Under the pieces are notes generated by a model that did no database searches, was not told the origin of the DNA, and saw only the letters and a program-made list of their open reading frames with translations. Source: Streptomyces sp. HUAS CB01 (GTDB lineage Bacteria > Actinomycetota > Actinomycetes > Streptomycetales > Streptomycetaceae). Taken from it: a stretch of DNA of 64,000 bases. The stretch spans positions 5,724,001 through 5,788,000 of the forward strand of contig NZ_CP129137.1 in assembly GCF_030406905.1 (NCBI RefSeq), in the 5' to 3' direction. Below, in pieces: positions 38,386 to 46,365 of the stretch (position 1 is the first letter of the stretch; every line of letters begins with the position of its first letter). The translations under genes were made by a program, and so were the position numbers.

Positions 38386-38386
38386 T
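38230..38386. repeat. degenerate ~32-bp repeat cluster with CCGGAYYCC core
   Basis: A core close to CCGGAYTCC starts at 38230, 38263, 38281, 38295, 38313, 38345, 38364 and 38377. Spacings of 32-33 bp recur (38230-38263-38295 and 38281-38313-38345-38377), as if two interleaved series had a common ~32-bp period. Several copies are preceded by GTG. Confidence 0.7.
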
Positions 38387-38619
38387 CAGCGCAGGTCGAA
38401 CTCCCCGTCCCGCGCGCCGAGCACGAAGGCCCGCCACTCGGCCTCGGTGTACCGCAGCACGGTCTCCGGGTCCAGCGACGACCGCATCGCCACCGCGCCA
38501 CCGGGCAGATACGCGATCTCGACCCGCTCCTCGTCCGGGCTGGTGCCGGGCGCACCGTGCCACTCGACACCGGAGATGTCGAGGGCGTACAACTCGTCCT
38601 TCTCCTGTGCGCTCCCCAT
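38386..38619 (-). CDS. DUF397 domain protein
   Basis: A 77-residue protein. VEIAYLPGGAVAMRSSLDPE and LRYTEAEWRAFVLGARDGEF match the DUF397 family, small proteins abundant in streptomycetes and often paired with XRE-type regulators. No XRE gene is next to it here. ATG 38619 follows AAGGAAG at 8 nt. Its role in or out of the ESX locus is unknown. Confidence 0.85.
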   Translation of the reverse strand: MGSAQEKDELYALDISGVEWHGAPGTSPDEERVEIAYLPGGAVAMRSSLDPETVLRYTEAEWRAFVLGARDGEFDLR

Positions 38620-38717
38620 GCGTCACGCTTCCTTTCGGTGGTGCCGAGAACGACGTGCCCCGAACGGGCCCGGTCGGCCACCGTTCCCCGCGGGATTCCC
38701 AGAGGAGGCCGCCCATA

Positions 38718-38748
38718 AGGATGTTGCCCGGGTCACACCGGGCATCCT
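38718..38748 (-). terminator. terminator after the eccE gene pair
   Basis: A stem with arms AGGATG(tt)GCCCGG and CCGGGCATCCT (38718-38731, 38738-38748) has a 2-nt bulge and a 6-nt loop. It lies downstream of the minus-strand gene ending at 38835. Confidence 0.6.
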
Positions 38749-38834
38749 ATCCAGCGCTGTGCAGGACCACTGCCGCTCACGGGCAGGCCGCGTGATCACG
38801 CGAGGGGCGGCCGGTGCCGCGGTGGACGGCGGAA

Positions 38835-39554
38835 TCAGTCCATCCGGCGGGCCACGCCGAGCAGCCCCGTCTCGGCGTCCGTCCCGCTCGTCATCACCCA
38901 ATGGCGCTCACGCCCAGACACCCACAGCGTCACCCCGTCGGCGAGGGTCGGCAGCGCCTCCACCTCGGCCCGGCCGAGTCCGAGGATCCTGCCGATCTGC
39001 TCGGCCTCCTGCGGCGAGACACGCTGCACTCCCACCAGCGTCGCGTCCCGCAGCAGCCGCGGTGCGACGGGGCTCAGATACGGGAGCAGCGTCAGCACCG
39101 ACTGCCACGGCGACGACACCACGCGCCCGCGCGGAGGCCGCATACCGCAGTCGCGGACGACGACCACCGGGCTGCCGACCGTGGCACCCATCGGCGGCAC
39201 CCGCCCCACGTCGTGGAGCGTGATGCACTCCAGGCCCGCTCCCGCTGCCTGCGCCAGCACCGTCCACGCCTGGGCCCGGCCGGTCTCCACCGCCACCCGG
39301 GCGCCCGTGCCCGCCGCACGCAGCGCCAGCACCTGAGCCGTCCAGAGACCGCCGATCAGCAGCACGTCGTAGGGCGTCGAACGGTGGAATCCCACCATCT
39401 GGGGACGGCCCTCGGTGTCGTCGCCGATCACCACCCCGTCGTCGCCCACCGGCAGGGACAGCGCACCCAGGTCGTCCGCCGCCATGGTGTGACCCGGGTG
39501 CCGGGGTCCGAACAGCCCCCTCGGTCCGCGTGCCGAACCCGTTGCCGCACCCAT
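38835..39554 (-). CDS. ESX-locus protein of unknown function, paired with eccE
   Basis: A 239-residue protein with no motif I can name. It mixes alpha and beta segments, with a Leu-rich stretch (DVLLIGGLWTAQVLALRAAG) too short and interrupted to be a clear membrane span. Its ATG overlaps the eccE stop by one base (TGATG), so it is coupled to eccE and probably works with the ESX membrane complex. It could be a cytoplasmic partner of EccE; this is inference from position only. Confidence 0.6.
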   Translation of the reverse strand: MGAATGSARGPRGLFGPRHPGHTMAADDLGALSLPVGDDGVVIGDDTEGRPQMVGFHRSTPYDVLLIGGLWTAQVLALRAAGTGARVAVETGRAQAWTVLAQAAGAGLECITLHDVGRVPPMGATVGSPVVVVRDCGMRPPRGRVVSSPWQSVLTLLPYLSPVAPRLLRDATLVGVQRVSPQEAEQIGRILGLGRAEVEALPTLADGVTLWVSGRERHWVMTSGTDAETGLLGVARRMD

Positions 39555-40888
39555 CACCGCGCACCTCCCAGAGGCATCGTCGCCAGCGCGCCGGGCAGTT
39601 GCTCGCGGTCCAGCCGCAGCAACCCGACCTTGGCCGACCGCGCGGCCTGCTCCAACACGCGCCGCACACCAACCAGTTCGGTGTCCGAGCCGCCCGTGAT
39701 CCGTACGTGTCCGCTCACCGCCAGCGCACCCTGCCGCGTGCCTCGCCGCAGCGTGAGGCTGAACGTGGTCGCATAGGCCGGGGCCGAGGTCAGTGTCGAC
39801 ACCAGCGTGGGCAGCGGCTGCGCACCCCGTCCCAACTCGGGCCAGCGGCCCACGGCGTACGTCGTGTGCCAGCGGTCGTCGCAACGCCACACCCGCGAGG
39901 TCTCGGCGGTGCGGCGCTGGGCCGCGGCACCGGGCCGGCCGGCGAGCGCAGCGGCCCTCGGGCTCGCACAGACCGCGGTCGCGATCGTCGAGTTGAGCTC
40001 CTCCTGGTCCAGGACCACCGCCTGGAACCCGGCCCCCGTCAGCCGGCTCGCCACATGGTCGGCGACGCGCACCAGACAGCGCTGGGCGCCCTCGACCCCG
40101 CCGCCCCGGGCCTCGACGGCCTCGCGGCAGAGCTCGGGATCCAGCTTCACGGCCACCCACGTCATCCGCAGCGCGGGAGCACCGGTGCGCTCCTGAAGCG
40201 GTCCGTAGGACAGCCGGGCCACCGACTGCTGCGGCAGATGCGGCGCGGGCGCCGAGCGCACCTGCTGGACCAACTGCACGGACTCCACGGTGATGTCGTC
40301 GACCTGGAGCGCGCCGCCCAGCAGCGACATGGGCAGGGCCCGGGCCCCGAAGGCGGGGCGCAGCCCGGAGCCGCTCGCCTCCACCCGTACGACGGCCGCC
40401 AGGAACGAGCCGTCCCCGAGCATGCCGACCGTACGGCGTTCCCGGTCCACGTAGGTGAACGGTCGTACACCGGGCGCGGCTTCCGCGAGAGGCGCCAGAG
40501 AAGGGTCCACGTCCGCGTCGGCGGGTTCGGCGGCCCGGCGGCGCGCCCGCAGCGCGAGAGCCGTCGACAGCCAGTCGGGCAGCGCGTGACCGCGCCGCCG
40601 CAGCACCGCGAGCAGCAGCAGGACCGCGGCGACGACACAGGCGGGGATCAGCCAGAGACCGCCGAGCGCGGCGCCCACCAGGACCAGCGCGAGCGCCAGC
40701 TCCACCAGCACCAGCTGCCGCAACTGGAGAGGACCGACCCGGCCGGCACCGGCGAGAGGTCGCAGTGTGGTCGCGGCGGGGACGGTCCGGGGCGCGCCGT
40801 TCGACGGGGCGTTGCTGCGTTGCCGCCGGGAACTGCCGGGGGCCTCTCCGGAAGTCCGCGTACTTCGCGAGCGAGTCGCCGTACCCAT
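39554..40888 (-). CDS. eccE: type VII secretion protein EccE
   Basis: A 444-residue membrane-complex component. Two adjacent N-terminal transmembrane helices lie at about residues 60-100 (LVLVELALALVLVGAALGGL and the next stretch), followed by a soluble domain with RPFTYVDRERRTVGMLGDGS, the EccE pattern. Mycobacterial EccE lies at the periphery of the EccB/C/D complex. ATG 40888 has GAGGGGGC about 10 nt upstream. It is divergent from eccB, sharing a 182-bp control region. Confidence 0.82.
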   Translation of the reverse strand: MGTATRSRSTRTSGEAPGSSRRQRSNAPSNGAPRTVPAATTLRPLAGAGRVGPLQLRQLVLVELALALVLVGAALGGLWLIPACVVAAVLLLLAVLRRRGHALPDWLSTALALRARRRAAEPADADVDPSLAPLAEAAPGVRPFTYVDRERRTVGMLGDGSFLAAVVRVEASGSGLRPAFGARALPMSLLGGALQVDDITVESVQLVQQVRSAPAPHLPQQSVARLSYGPLQERTGAPALRMTWVAVKLDPELCREAVEARGGGVEGAQRCLVRVADHVASRLTGAGFQAVVLDQEELNSTIATAVCASPRAAALAGRPGAAAQRRTAETSRVWRCDDRWHTTYAVGRWPELGRGAQPLPTLVSTLTSAPAYATTFSLTLRRGTRQGALAVSGHVRITGGSDTELVGVRRVLEQAARSAKVGLLRLDREQLPGALATMPLGGAR

Positions 40889-40949
40889 CGCCGCGTTGCC
40901 CCCTCGTGTCCGTATTTGCCAAATTGCCACGGGCGTTGACCGGGCGATC

Positions 40950-40955
40950 ACCCTA
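40950..40955 (-). promoter_or_regulatory. candidate -10 for eccE
   Basis: TAGGGT on the minus strand (40955-40950) lies about 60 bp before the eccE start in the eccE/eccB divergent region. The -35 is not clear. Confidence 0.3.
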
Positions 40956-41070
40956 CCTGAGCAGTGGGACGCAAGCGCCAGCAGGCATAGTAGGGGGCTG
41001 TGCGGCGGCGGGCCCCATCACGGGGGTGTGGCAACCTGGTCGCCCCAGCGGGGAGAGGGACAGCGGACAG

Positions 41071-42588
41071 ATGGCATCACGTCGGGACGAACTCAACGCA
41101 TACACCTTCGCGAAGCGGAGACTGGTCGCGCAGTTCGTGCAGCCAAACACGACGGGTTCGGAGGAGGGTGCGCCCCGACCGCTGCGCGCGGTCGTTCCCG
41201 GAGCCATCGTGGCCGTGGTGGTCCTGGCCGTCTTCGGCGCATGGGGCATGTTCAAGCCGGTGGCCCCCCGGAACTGGGACACACCCAACGAGAACGTCAT
41301 CATCGCCAGCAAGTCGACCACCCGCTACGTCGTGTTGAGGACGAACGGGAAGAAGCAGCTCCACCCGGTGCTCAACATGTCCTCGGCGAAGCTGCTCCTC
41401 GACCCCGACAAGGGCAAGGTCATCAACGTCGACGAGTCCGTGCTCGACAGCGGCAGGATCCCGCACGGCGCCACACTCGGCATCCCCTACGCCCCGGACC
41501 GGCTGCCCGACGCCAAGGACGCCGGGGTCGCCAAGCGCTGGGCGGTCTGCGAACGGCCGGGCGAGGGCGGCCGCGCCATCCAGAAGGCCGCGTTCGTCCT
41601 CGCCGAGCGCGAGGAGAAGAAGACCGAGGGCGCCGACCGGCTCCGCGGCGGGGAGCTCCTCTACGTCGAGGGCCCCGACGCGACCCGCCACATCGTCGAC
41701 GCAGGCGGCACGGCCTACCCGGTGGCCAAGGACGAACTGCTGCTGCGTCAGCTCGTCGGCCTCGGCCGGGCGCCCCAGCGCGTGTCCGCCGCCTGGCTGG
41801 ACACCCTGCACAAGGGCGACAGGATCGAGTTCCCCGCGGTCCCCGGAGCGGGACGGGCCGCCGGCGTCCCCGGCCTCCCGGACGACGTGAACAAGGTCGG
41901 CATGGTCCTCAAGGCCACCGACGGCACCCGGGAGCAGCAGTACGTCGTCCTCGACGGCCGCGTGGCCCCCGTCAGCGACTTCACGGCCAAACTGCTGCTC
42001 AGCAGCCGTGACCTGATCGGCCTCGGCCAGGACGGCCGCGCCGAGTCCGTCAGCGCCGCCGCGTTCCGGCCGGGCCAGGCCTTCGGCCAGGACCGCAAGT
42101 GGCCCGAGCACGCACCCGAGGCCGTCAACTCGGCGAGCACGGACGAGGGAAGCCGCAACACCGTGTGCAACGTCCTCCGAGAGGTCGACGACGACGGCAC
42201 CACCACCCTCAGCACCTGGGCGGGCACGGAGTTCCCCGCCACGCTGCCCACCGGATCCAGCAGCGCCTACGTCACCCCCGGTTCCGGCCAGCTCTTCCGC
42301 CAGTTCAAGGGCTCCCGCACGGACAGCGGCTTCCTCTTCCTCGTCACCGACACCGGCCTGCGCTACGCCATGCAGTCCAACGGCGACAGCGCGACGGACG
42401 ACTCCGGGATCGGGGCCTCCGGCTCCAAGAAGGAGCGTGAGGCCCGCATGCAGGAGGCCCAACAGGCCCAGAACCGGCTCGGTTACAAGGACGTCGAGCC
42501 CGTGCCGGTACCGGCCTCCTGGTCCTCCTTCCTGCCGACCGGCCCCCGTCTGTCCACGGGCGCCGCACGGCAGCCGCAGGGTTCGTGA
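41071..42588 (+). CDS. eccB: type VII secretion protein EccB
   Basis: A 505-residue core component. It has a short cytoplasmic start with MASRRDELNAYTFAKRRLV, which is diagnostic for EccB. One transmembrane helix (AVVPGAIVAVVVLAVFGAWG, about residues 40-60) follows, then a large extracellular repeat domain. Two Cys residues could form a disulfide. ATG 41071 has GGAGAGGGA upstream. The mycosin gene follows after 19 bp, so they are likely cotranscribed. Confidence 0.93.
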   Translation: MASRRDELNAYTFAKRRLVAQFVQPNTTGSEEGAPRPLRAVVPGAIVAVVVLAVFGAWGMFKPVAPRNWDTPNENVIIASKSTTRYVVLRTNGKKQLHPVLNMSSAKLLLDPDKGKVINVDESVLDSGRIPHGATLGIPYAPDRLPDAKDAGVAKRWAVCERPGEGGRAIQKAAFVLAEREEKKTEGADRLRGGELLYVEGPDATRHIVDAGGTAYPVAKDELLLRQLVGLGRAPQRVSAAWLDTLHKGDRIEFPAVPGAGRAAGVPGLPDDVNKVGMVLKATDGTREQQYVVLDGRVAPVSDFTAKLLLSSRDLIGLGQDGRAESVSAAAFRPGQAFGQDRKWPEHAPEAVNSASTDEGSRNTVCNVLREVDDDGTTTLSTWAGTEFPATLPTGSSSAYVTPGSGQLFRQFKGSRTDSGFLFLVTDTGLRYAMQSNGDSATDDSGIGASGSKKEREARMQEAQQAQNRLGYKDVEPVPVPASWSSFLPTGPRLSTGAARQPQGS

Positions 42589-42607
42589 GGCGGGGACGGG
42601 ACCTGAC

Positions 42608-43852
42608 ATGACGTACACGTACCGGCGCCTCCTGGCAGCCCCGGCGGTCGCCGCAGTCGCCCTCGTCGCCGTGCCCGCGGCCCCCGCGCTGGCGGACGGA
42701 CCCGACCAGTGCACCTACCCGAGCAAGAAGTACGAGGGCCGCCCCTGGGCGCTCCAGCGCGTCCTGCTGGACGAGCTGTGGAAGCAGTCCACCGGCAAGG
42801 GCGTCCGGGTGGCCGTCATCGACACCGGTGTCGACGTCAAGAACCCGCAACTGACCCCGGCGGTCGACGTCAAGAGCGGCAGGAACTTCCTCGACAAGAA
42901 CCTCAAGGACGCGTCCGGCAACAAGATCGAACGCGGCAACGAGAACGGCACCACCGACACCGTCGGCCACGGCACCAAGGTGGCGGGGATCATCGCCGCA
43001 CGCCCCGCCAAGGGCACCGGCTTCGTCGGCCTCGCCCCCGACGCCACGATCATCCCGATCCAGCAGAACGACGCCGAGGGGCACGGCACCGCCGAGACGC
43101 TCGCGGCGGCCGTCGACCACGCCGTGGACGAAGGGGCCGGCGTCATCAACATCTCCCAGGACACGGCCGGGGCCGTGGAACCCGCACCCGAGCTGAAGCA
43201 GGCCATCGACAGGGCCCTGGACAGGGACATCGTCGTCGTGGCCTCGGCGGGCAACGACGGGACGGGCGGCAACGTCAAGAAGACCTACCCGGCCTCCTTC
43301 GAAGGTGTTCTCGCCGTCGCCTCGTCCGACCGAAACAACGAACGGGCGGCGTTCTCCCAGTCCGGCGACTTCGTCGGCGTCGCGGCGCCCGGTGTGGACA
43401 TCGTCACGACGGTCCCCGGGGGCGGCCACTGCGCCGACAACGGCACGAGTTTCTCCGCGCCCTACGTGGCGGGCATCGCCGCGCTCATCAAGAGCAAGCA
43501 CAAGGACTGGACGCAGGAGCAGGTCGTCGCCCAGATCCAGCAGACCGCGGAGCGCTCCATCGCGGGCCACGACCGCCTGGTCGGCTGGGGCGTCGTCGAC
43601 CCGGTCCGCGCCCTCACCGAGGACGACAAGCCGATCGACAGGCCCGTGGCCCACGAGGGCCTCTCCGGCGCACAGGCGCCGACCCCGGCGGAACTCCACC
43701 TCGGCGAGACCGCCGATGAACGCAACGCCCGCCTCGCGACGTACGTCGTGGTGGGCGGCGCCGTCCTGGTCGCCGCGATCGCCGGAGGCGCGGTCACGGT
43801 ACGGGACGCGCGGCGGCGGGCGAGGGGACTGGAGCCGGGCGCGGGGAGGTGA
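42608..43852 (+). CDS. mycP: type VII secretion mycosin (S8 subtilisin-like protease), copy 1
   Basis: A 414-residue membrane-anchored protease. It has a signal peptide ending around ALADGPD, then catalytic D72 (VAVIDTGVD), H121 (GHGTKVAG) and S281 (NGTSFSAP). A C-terminal helix (about residues 375-400) precedes an Arg-rich tail. Mycosins are needed for ESX complex stability and process some substrates. It is next to eccB as in mycobacteria, so it is probably the core mycosin; it differs clearly from the two tandem copies downstream. Confidence 0.92.
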   Translation: MTYTYRRLLAAPAVAAVALVAVPAAPALADGPDQCTYPSKKYEGRPWALQRVLLDELWKQSTGKGVRVAVIDTGVDVKNPQLTPAVDVKSGRNFLDKNLKDASGNKIERGNENGTTDTVGHGTKVAGIIAARPAKGTGFVGLAPDATIIPIQQNDAEGHGTAETLAAAVDHAVDEGAGVINISQDTAGAVEPAPELKQAIDRALDRDIVVVASAGNDGTGGNVKKTYPASFEGVLAVASSDRNNERAAFSQSGDFVGVAAPGVDIVTTVPGGGHCADNGTSFSAPYVAGIAALIKSKHKDWTQEQVVAQIQQTAERSIAGHDRLVGWGVVDPVRALTEDDKPIDRPVAHEGLSGAQAPTPAELHLGETADERNARLATYVVVGGAVLVAAIAGGAVTVRDARRRARGLEPGAGR

Positions 43853-43984
43853 GCGCCGGCACGGGAACGGTCGGCCGCCGTCTGAGTACCCGTACGGATG
43901 CGCCCTTCATTGCAACCGCATAGGGTCGACCGATCGTCTGACGATGGTCGGGCATTGGGGGAAGTCGGGTGACAGACAAGACAC

Positions 43985-44013
43985 TTGGGCCTGTCAGAGG
44001 CAGTGACTAGAGT
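43985..44013 (+). promoter_or_regulatory. candidate promoter for the esx gene block
   Basis: TTGGGC (43985-43990) and TAGAGT (44008-44013) have a 17-nt spacer, 96 bp upstream of ATG 44109. A second -10-like TAGGGT lies at 43921-43926 without a good -35. Confidence 0.5.
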
Positions 44014-44108
44014 GGCCTCTGTGTATGAGTGAATGACGAGTCACCACGATCCACGATCGCATTGTGTGAATTTCTTGTGATGACTGTAAACGGGGAGGAT
44101 CGGTCGTA

Positions 44109-44585
44109 ATGCTGCCAGCGGACGGTGGCGGGGGCGGCGCGAAGGGCTCGAGCGACCTTGAGCGCGGCGTAGGTGCACTGAAGCGCTTCCAGAAGCGAGT
44201 GAACGACTTGCTCACGGAGCTGGAGAACGGAGCCGGCGGCACGAAGAAGGTCGCCGCGCAGTCGATCTCCCGCGGTTCGTTCAGCGGTGCCAACATGCCC
44301 TTCGCCGAGGCGGACGGCTTCTTCAGCCAGTACAACCGCGTTCACAAGGAGCTCACTTCGCTGTCCAAGTCGCTGGGCGATCAGATCGAGCTGCTGAGGA
44401 TCGGGGTCCACGCGGCCGACGTCGGCTTCGACAACGTCGAGGAGGATCTGCGGTCCCGTTTCCACCGCATCCAGACGCGCCTGGACCAGGAGCGGGAGGC
44501 GCACGAGAAGCGCGCCAAGCCGCATGGTGACGCGCCCGGCCAGAACGCAGACGTCAAGGACGTCGACACCGAGGACATGGGGTGA
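44109..44585 (+). CDS. ESX-locus helical protein of unknown function
   Basis: A 158-residue, mostly helical protein with heptad-like spacing (RVNDLLTELENG, KELTSLSKSLGDQIELLRIG), possibly a four-helix or coiled-coil fold. No WxG motif is present. It starts with a Gly-rich stretch and ends with an acidic tail. ATG 44109 has GGGGAGG upstream. It lies 6 bp before the WXG-domain protein gene, as ESX partners often do, so it may be its chaperone or dimer partner (inference). Confidence 0.6.
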   Translation: MLPADGGGGGAKGSSDLERGVGALKRFQKRVNDLLTELENGAGGTKKVAAQSISRGSFSGANMPFAEADGFFSQYNRVHKELTSLSKSLGDQIELLRIGVHAADVGFDNVEEDLRSRFHRIQTRLDQEREAHEKRAKPHGDAPGQNADVKDVDTEDMG

Positions 44586-44591
44586 CCCCCG

Positions 44592-46340
44592 ATGAGTGAC
44601 GACAAGCAGCCGGAACTTACCCCTGAGCAGCAGGCGATCGAGGTAACCGAGCAGCAGACCGACGACTCGGCCCAGATCGAGACGATTTTCGGCGCGACCG
44701 ACGCCTATCAGCGCGTGACGGCAATGATGGACGACATCGGCTTCGGCAGCCGGGGCAGCCTGTTCGGCAAGACCAGCTTCGAGGGCGCCGACCTCAACGC
44801 GATGCTCGACCTCTTGGACCAATCCAACCCGTCCGACCTGGAGAACGCTGGACGGGAACTCGGCAAGGCCCGGGACGCCCTCAACGCGGCGGCGCAGGAA
44901 CTCGACGACTACGTCAAGAGCGTCGAGTGGGAGGGCGAGTCCGGAAAGGAGTTCCGCAGGTACGGCACGGAGCTCGCCAAGTACGCCTGGGGCCTGGGGA
45001 CGTTCGCCAACAAGGTCAGCACGCAGATGGAGGTCGCCAGTACGGGCCTGACGTCCGTGCGCAACGCGAAGCCTCCGAGGGACGGACGGATCGTCCGGAA
45101 GAAGGCGGAAGATTTCGCGCTGCCCGAGCGCCGGGCCGACAACCCTGAGTACGCCGAGGCGGTGAAAGTGGAGGAGAACCGCCAGGAGGCCATCAACCAG
45201 ATGAACCGCCTGGCGTCGTTCTACGCGGTGTCGGAGGAGTCCCTGGCGGCGCAGGAACCGCCGTCGATGCCGAAGACGCTGCAGGCGGACGTGCCGCGGC
45301 CGCGCAACGGCGGGCTATGGAACGAACCTGCCGGCGGCGCGGGGAACGAAGCGGCAGGTGCTGCCGGCCAGCCTGCAAGTCGTCAACCGGCGGAGGCCGG
45401 TGGAGCCACAGGCACCCCTGGGAGGGAAGCGCTCGGCGCATCGCCCTCGGTGCCTGATCGGAATACGTCGATGGAGATCGACAGCGTAGCGGCACCGCCC
45501 GCTCCCCCGACGGCACCGCCCGCCCCGTCGGCCCCCTCTGCCTCCGGTAATCCCGGCACGCCTCCAGGACCGGCCGCGCCGCTGGCTCCGAGCTTCGGCT
45601 CCGTGAAAAACGCCGTGCCGCGAGTAACCGGTACGTCTGGTGTGACAAGGACCGGTAGTGGCCCGGCTGCCAATGCCGTCGGACGCCCGAGCACCTCCGG
45701 CGGCGGCACGCCCGCTGCTGGCCGTGCCGGTGCGACCGGCCGACCTGGCGCTGCTTTCGGGGGCACTCATGCTGCAGCAGGAAACCAGGGACCGGTCGGC
45801 CGGGCTTCGGGTCCCATGGGCTCCGGCAGCGCTTCTGGACGCGCAGGTACGGCAGGTGCGCCCGGTCAGAGCCCCGTAGCCGGTCGACACGGTGCCTTGG
45901 GCCAGCACGCGACGGGGCATCCCGGTCGGACGCCGTCGAGTGGAGCCCGCACAGGTCGAACGGACGGCATCGTCGGCGGCACACCACAACGCTCCTCGGC
46001 CGGCACGACCGGGACGGGGTCTCGCATCCCCCGGGGAACGGTGATCGGTGCGGAGGGGGCTGCCGGGGGACGCCCCTCGGCGGCTCGCTCCAACCAGTCC
46101 GGTGTCATCGGGGCCGACGCAGGAAGAGTCACGCAGCGGCCGTCGGGCAAGGGCACGCCAAGCTCCAACGGAGTCGTCGGTACGCCTCGCAACGCACCTC
46201 GCGTCGGCGGTGGAGGGCAGCGGCAGTCCGGTGACAAGGACCAGGAACGCGACAAATCTGCGCGCCCTGACTACCTGACAGAGGACGAACAGACGTGGAA
46301 AGCGCAGCGGCGCGGCGCTGTACCACCAGTGATCGACTAG
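44592..46340 (+). CDS. WXG-domain protein with long disordered tail (PPE-like candidate ESX substrate)
   Basis: A 582-residue protein. Residues ~60-160 are a helical hairpin with W113-E-G115 in VEWEGESGKEF, the WXG turn. Residues ~230-560 are Gly/Ala/Pro/Ser/Thr-rich and probably disordered. The C-terminus ends YLTEDEQTWKAQRRG followed by a short PPVID end, a tail type I associate with actinobacterial ESX-linked proteins (from memory). The plan (helical N-terminus, variable tail) recalls PPE proteins, but no PPE motif is present. It sits between a helical partner gene and the tandem mycosins. Confidence 0.6.
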   Translation: MSDDKQPELTPEQQAIEVTEQQTDDSAQIETIFGATDAYQRVTAMMDDIGFGSRGSLFGKTSFEGADLNAMLDLLDQSNPSDLENAGRELGKARDALNAAAQELDDYVKSVEWEGESGKEFRRYGTELAKYAWGLGTFANKVSTQMEVASTGLTSVRNAKPPRDGRIVRKKAEDFALPERRADNPEYAEAVKVEENRQEAINQMNRLASFYAVSEESLAAQEPPSMPKTLQADVPRPRNGGLWNEPAGGAGNEAAGAAGQPASRQPAEAGGATGTPGREALGASPSVPDRNTSMEIDSVAAPPAPPTAPPAPSAPSASGNPGTPPGPAAPLAPSFGSVKNAVPRVTGTSGVTRTGSGPAANAVGRPSTSGGGTPAAGRAGATGRPGAAFGGTHAAAGNQGPVGRASGPMGSGSASGRAGTAGAPGQSPVAGRHGALGQHATGHPGRTPSSGARTGRTDGIVGGTPQRSSAGTTGTGSRIPRGTVIGAEGAAGGRPSAARSNQSGVIGADAGRVTQRPSGKGTPSSNGVVGTPRNAPRVGGGGQRQSGDKDQERDKSARPDYLTEDEQTWKAQRRGAVPPVID

Positions 46341-46365
46341 GCACAGGGAAGGTTCGGAAGTCGGG

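Noticed and set aside
38230..38386. CRISPR array
   Set aside because: Spacing near 32 bp recalls CRISPR but the cores are 9-12 bp, degenerate and without constant repeats, and no cas genes are present.
38032..39223. Plus-strand open frames with repeated Cys-Arg-Ile-Pro units near the repeat cluster
   Set aside because: The peptide repeat is only the translation of the degenerate DNA repeats; no start signal or other protein-like feature, and it runs into the antisense of real genes.
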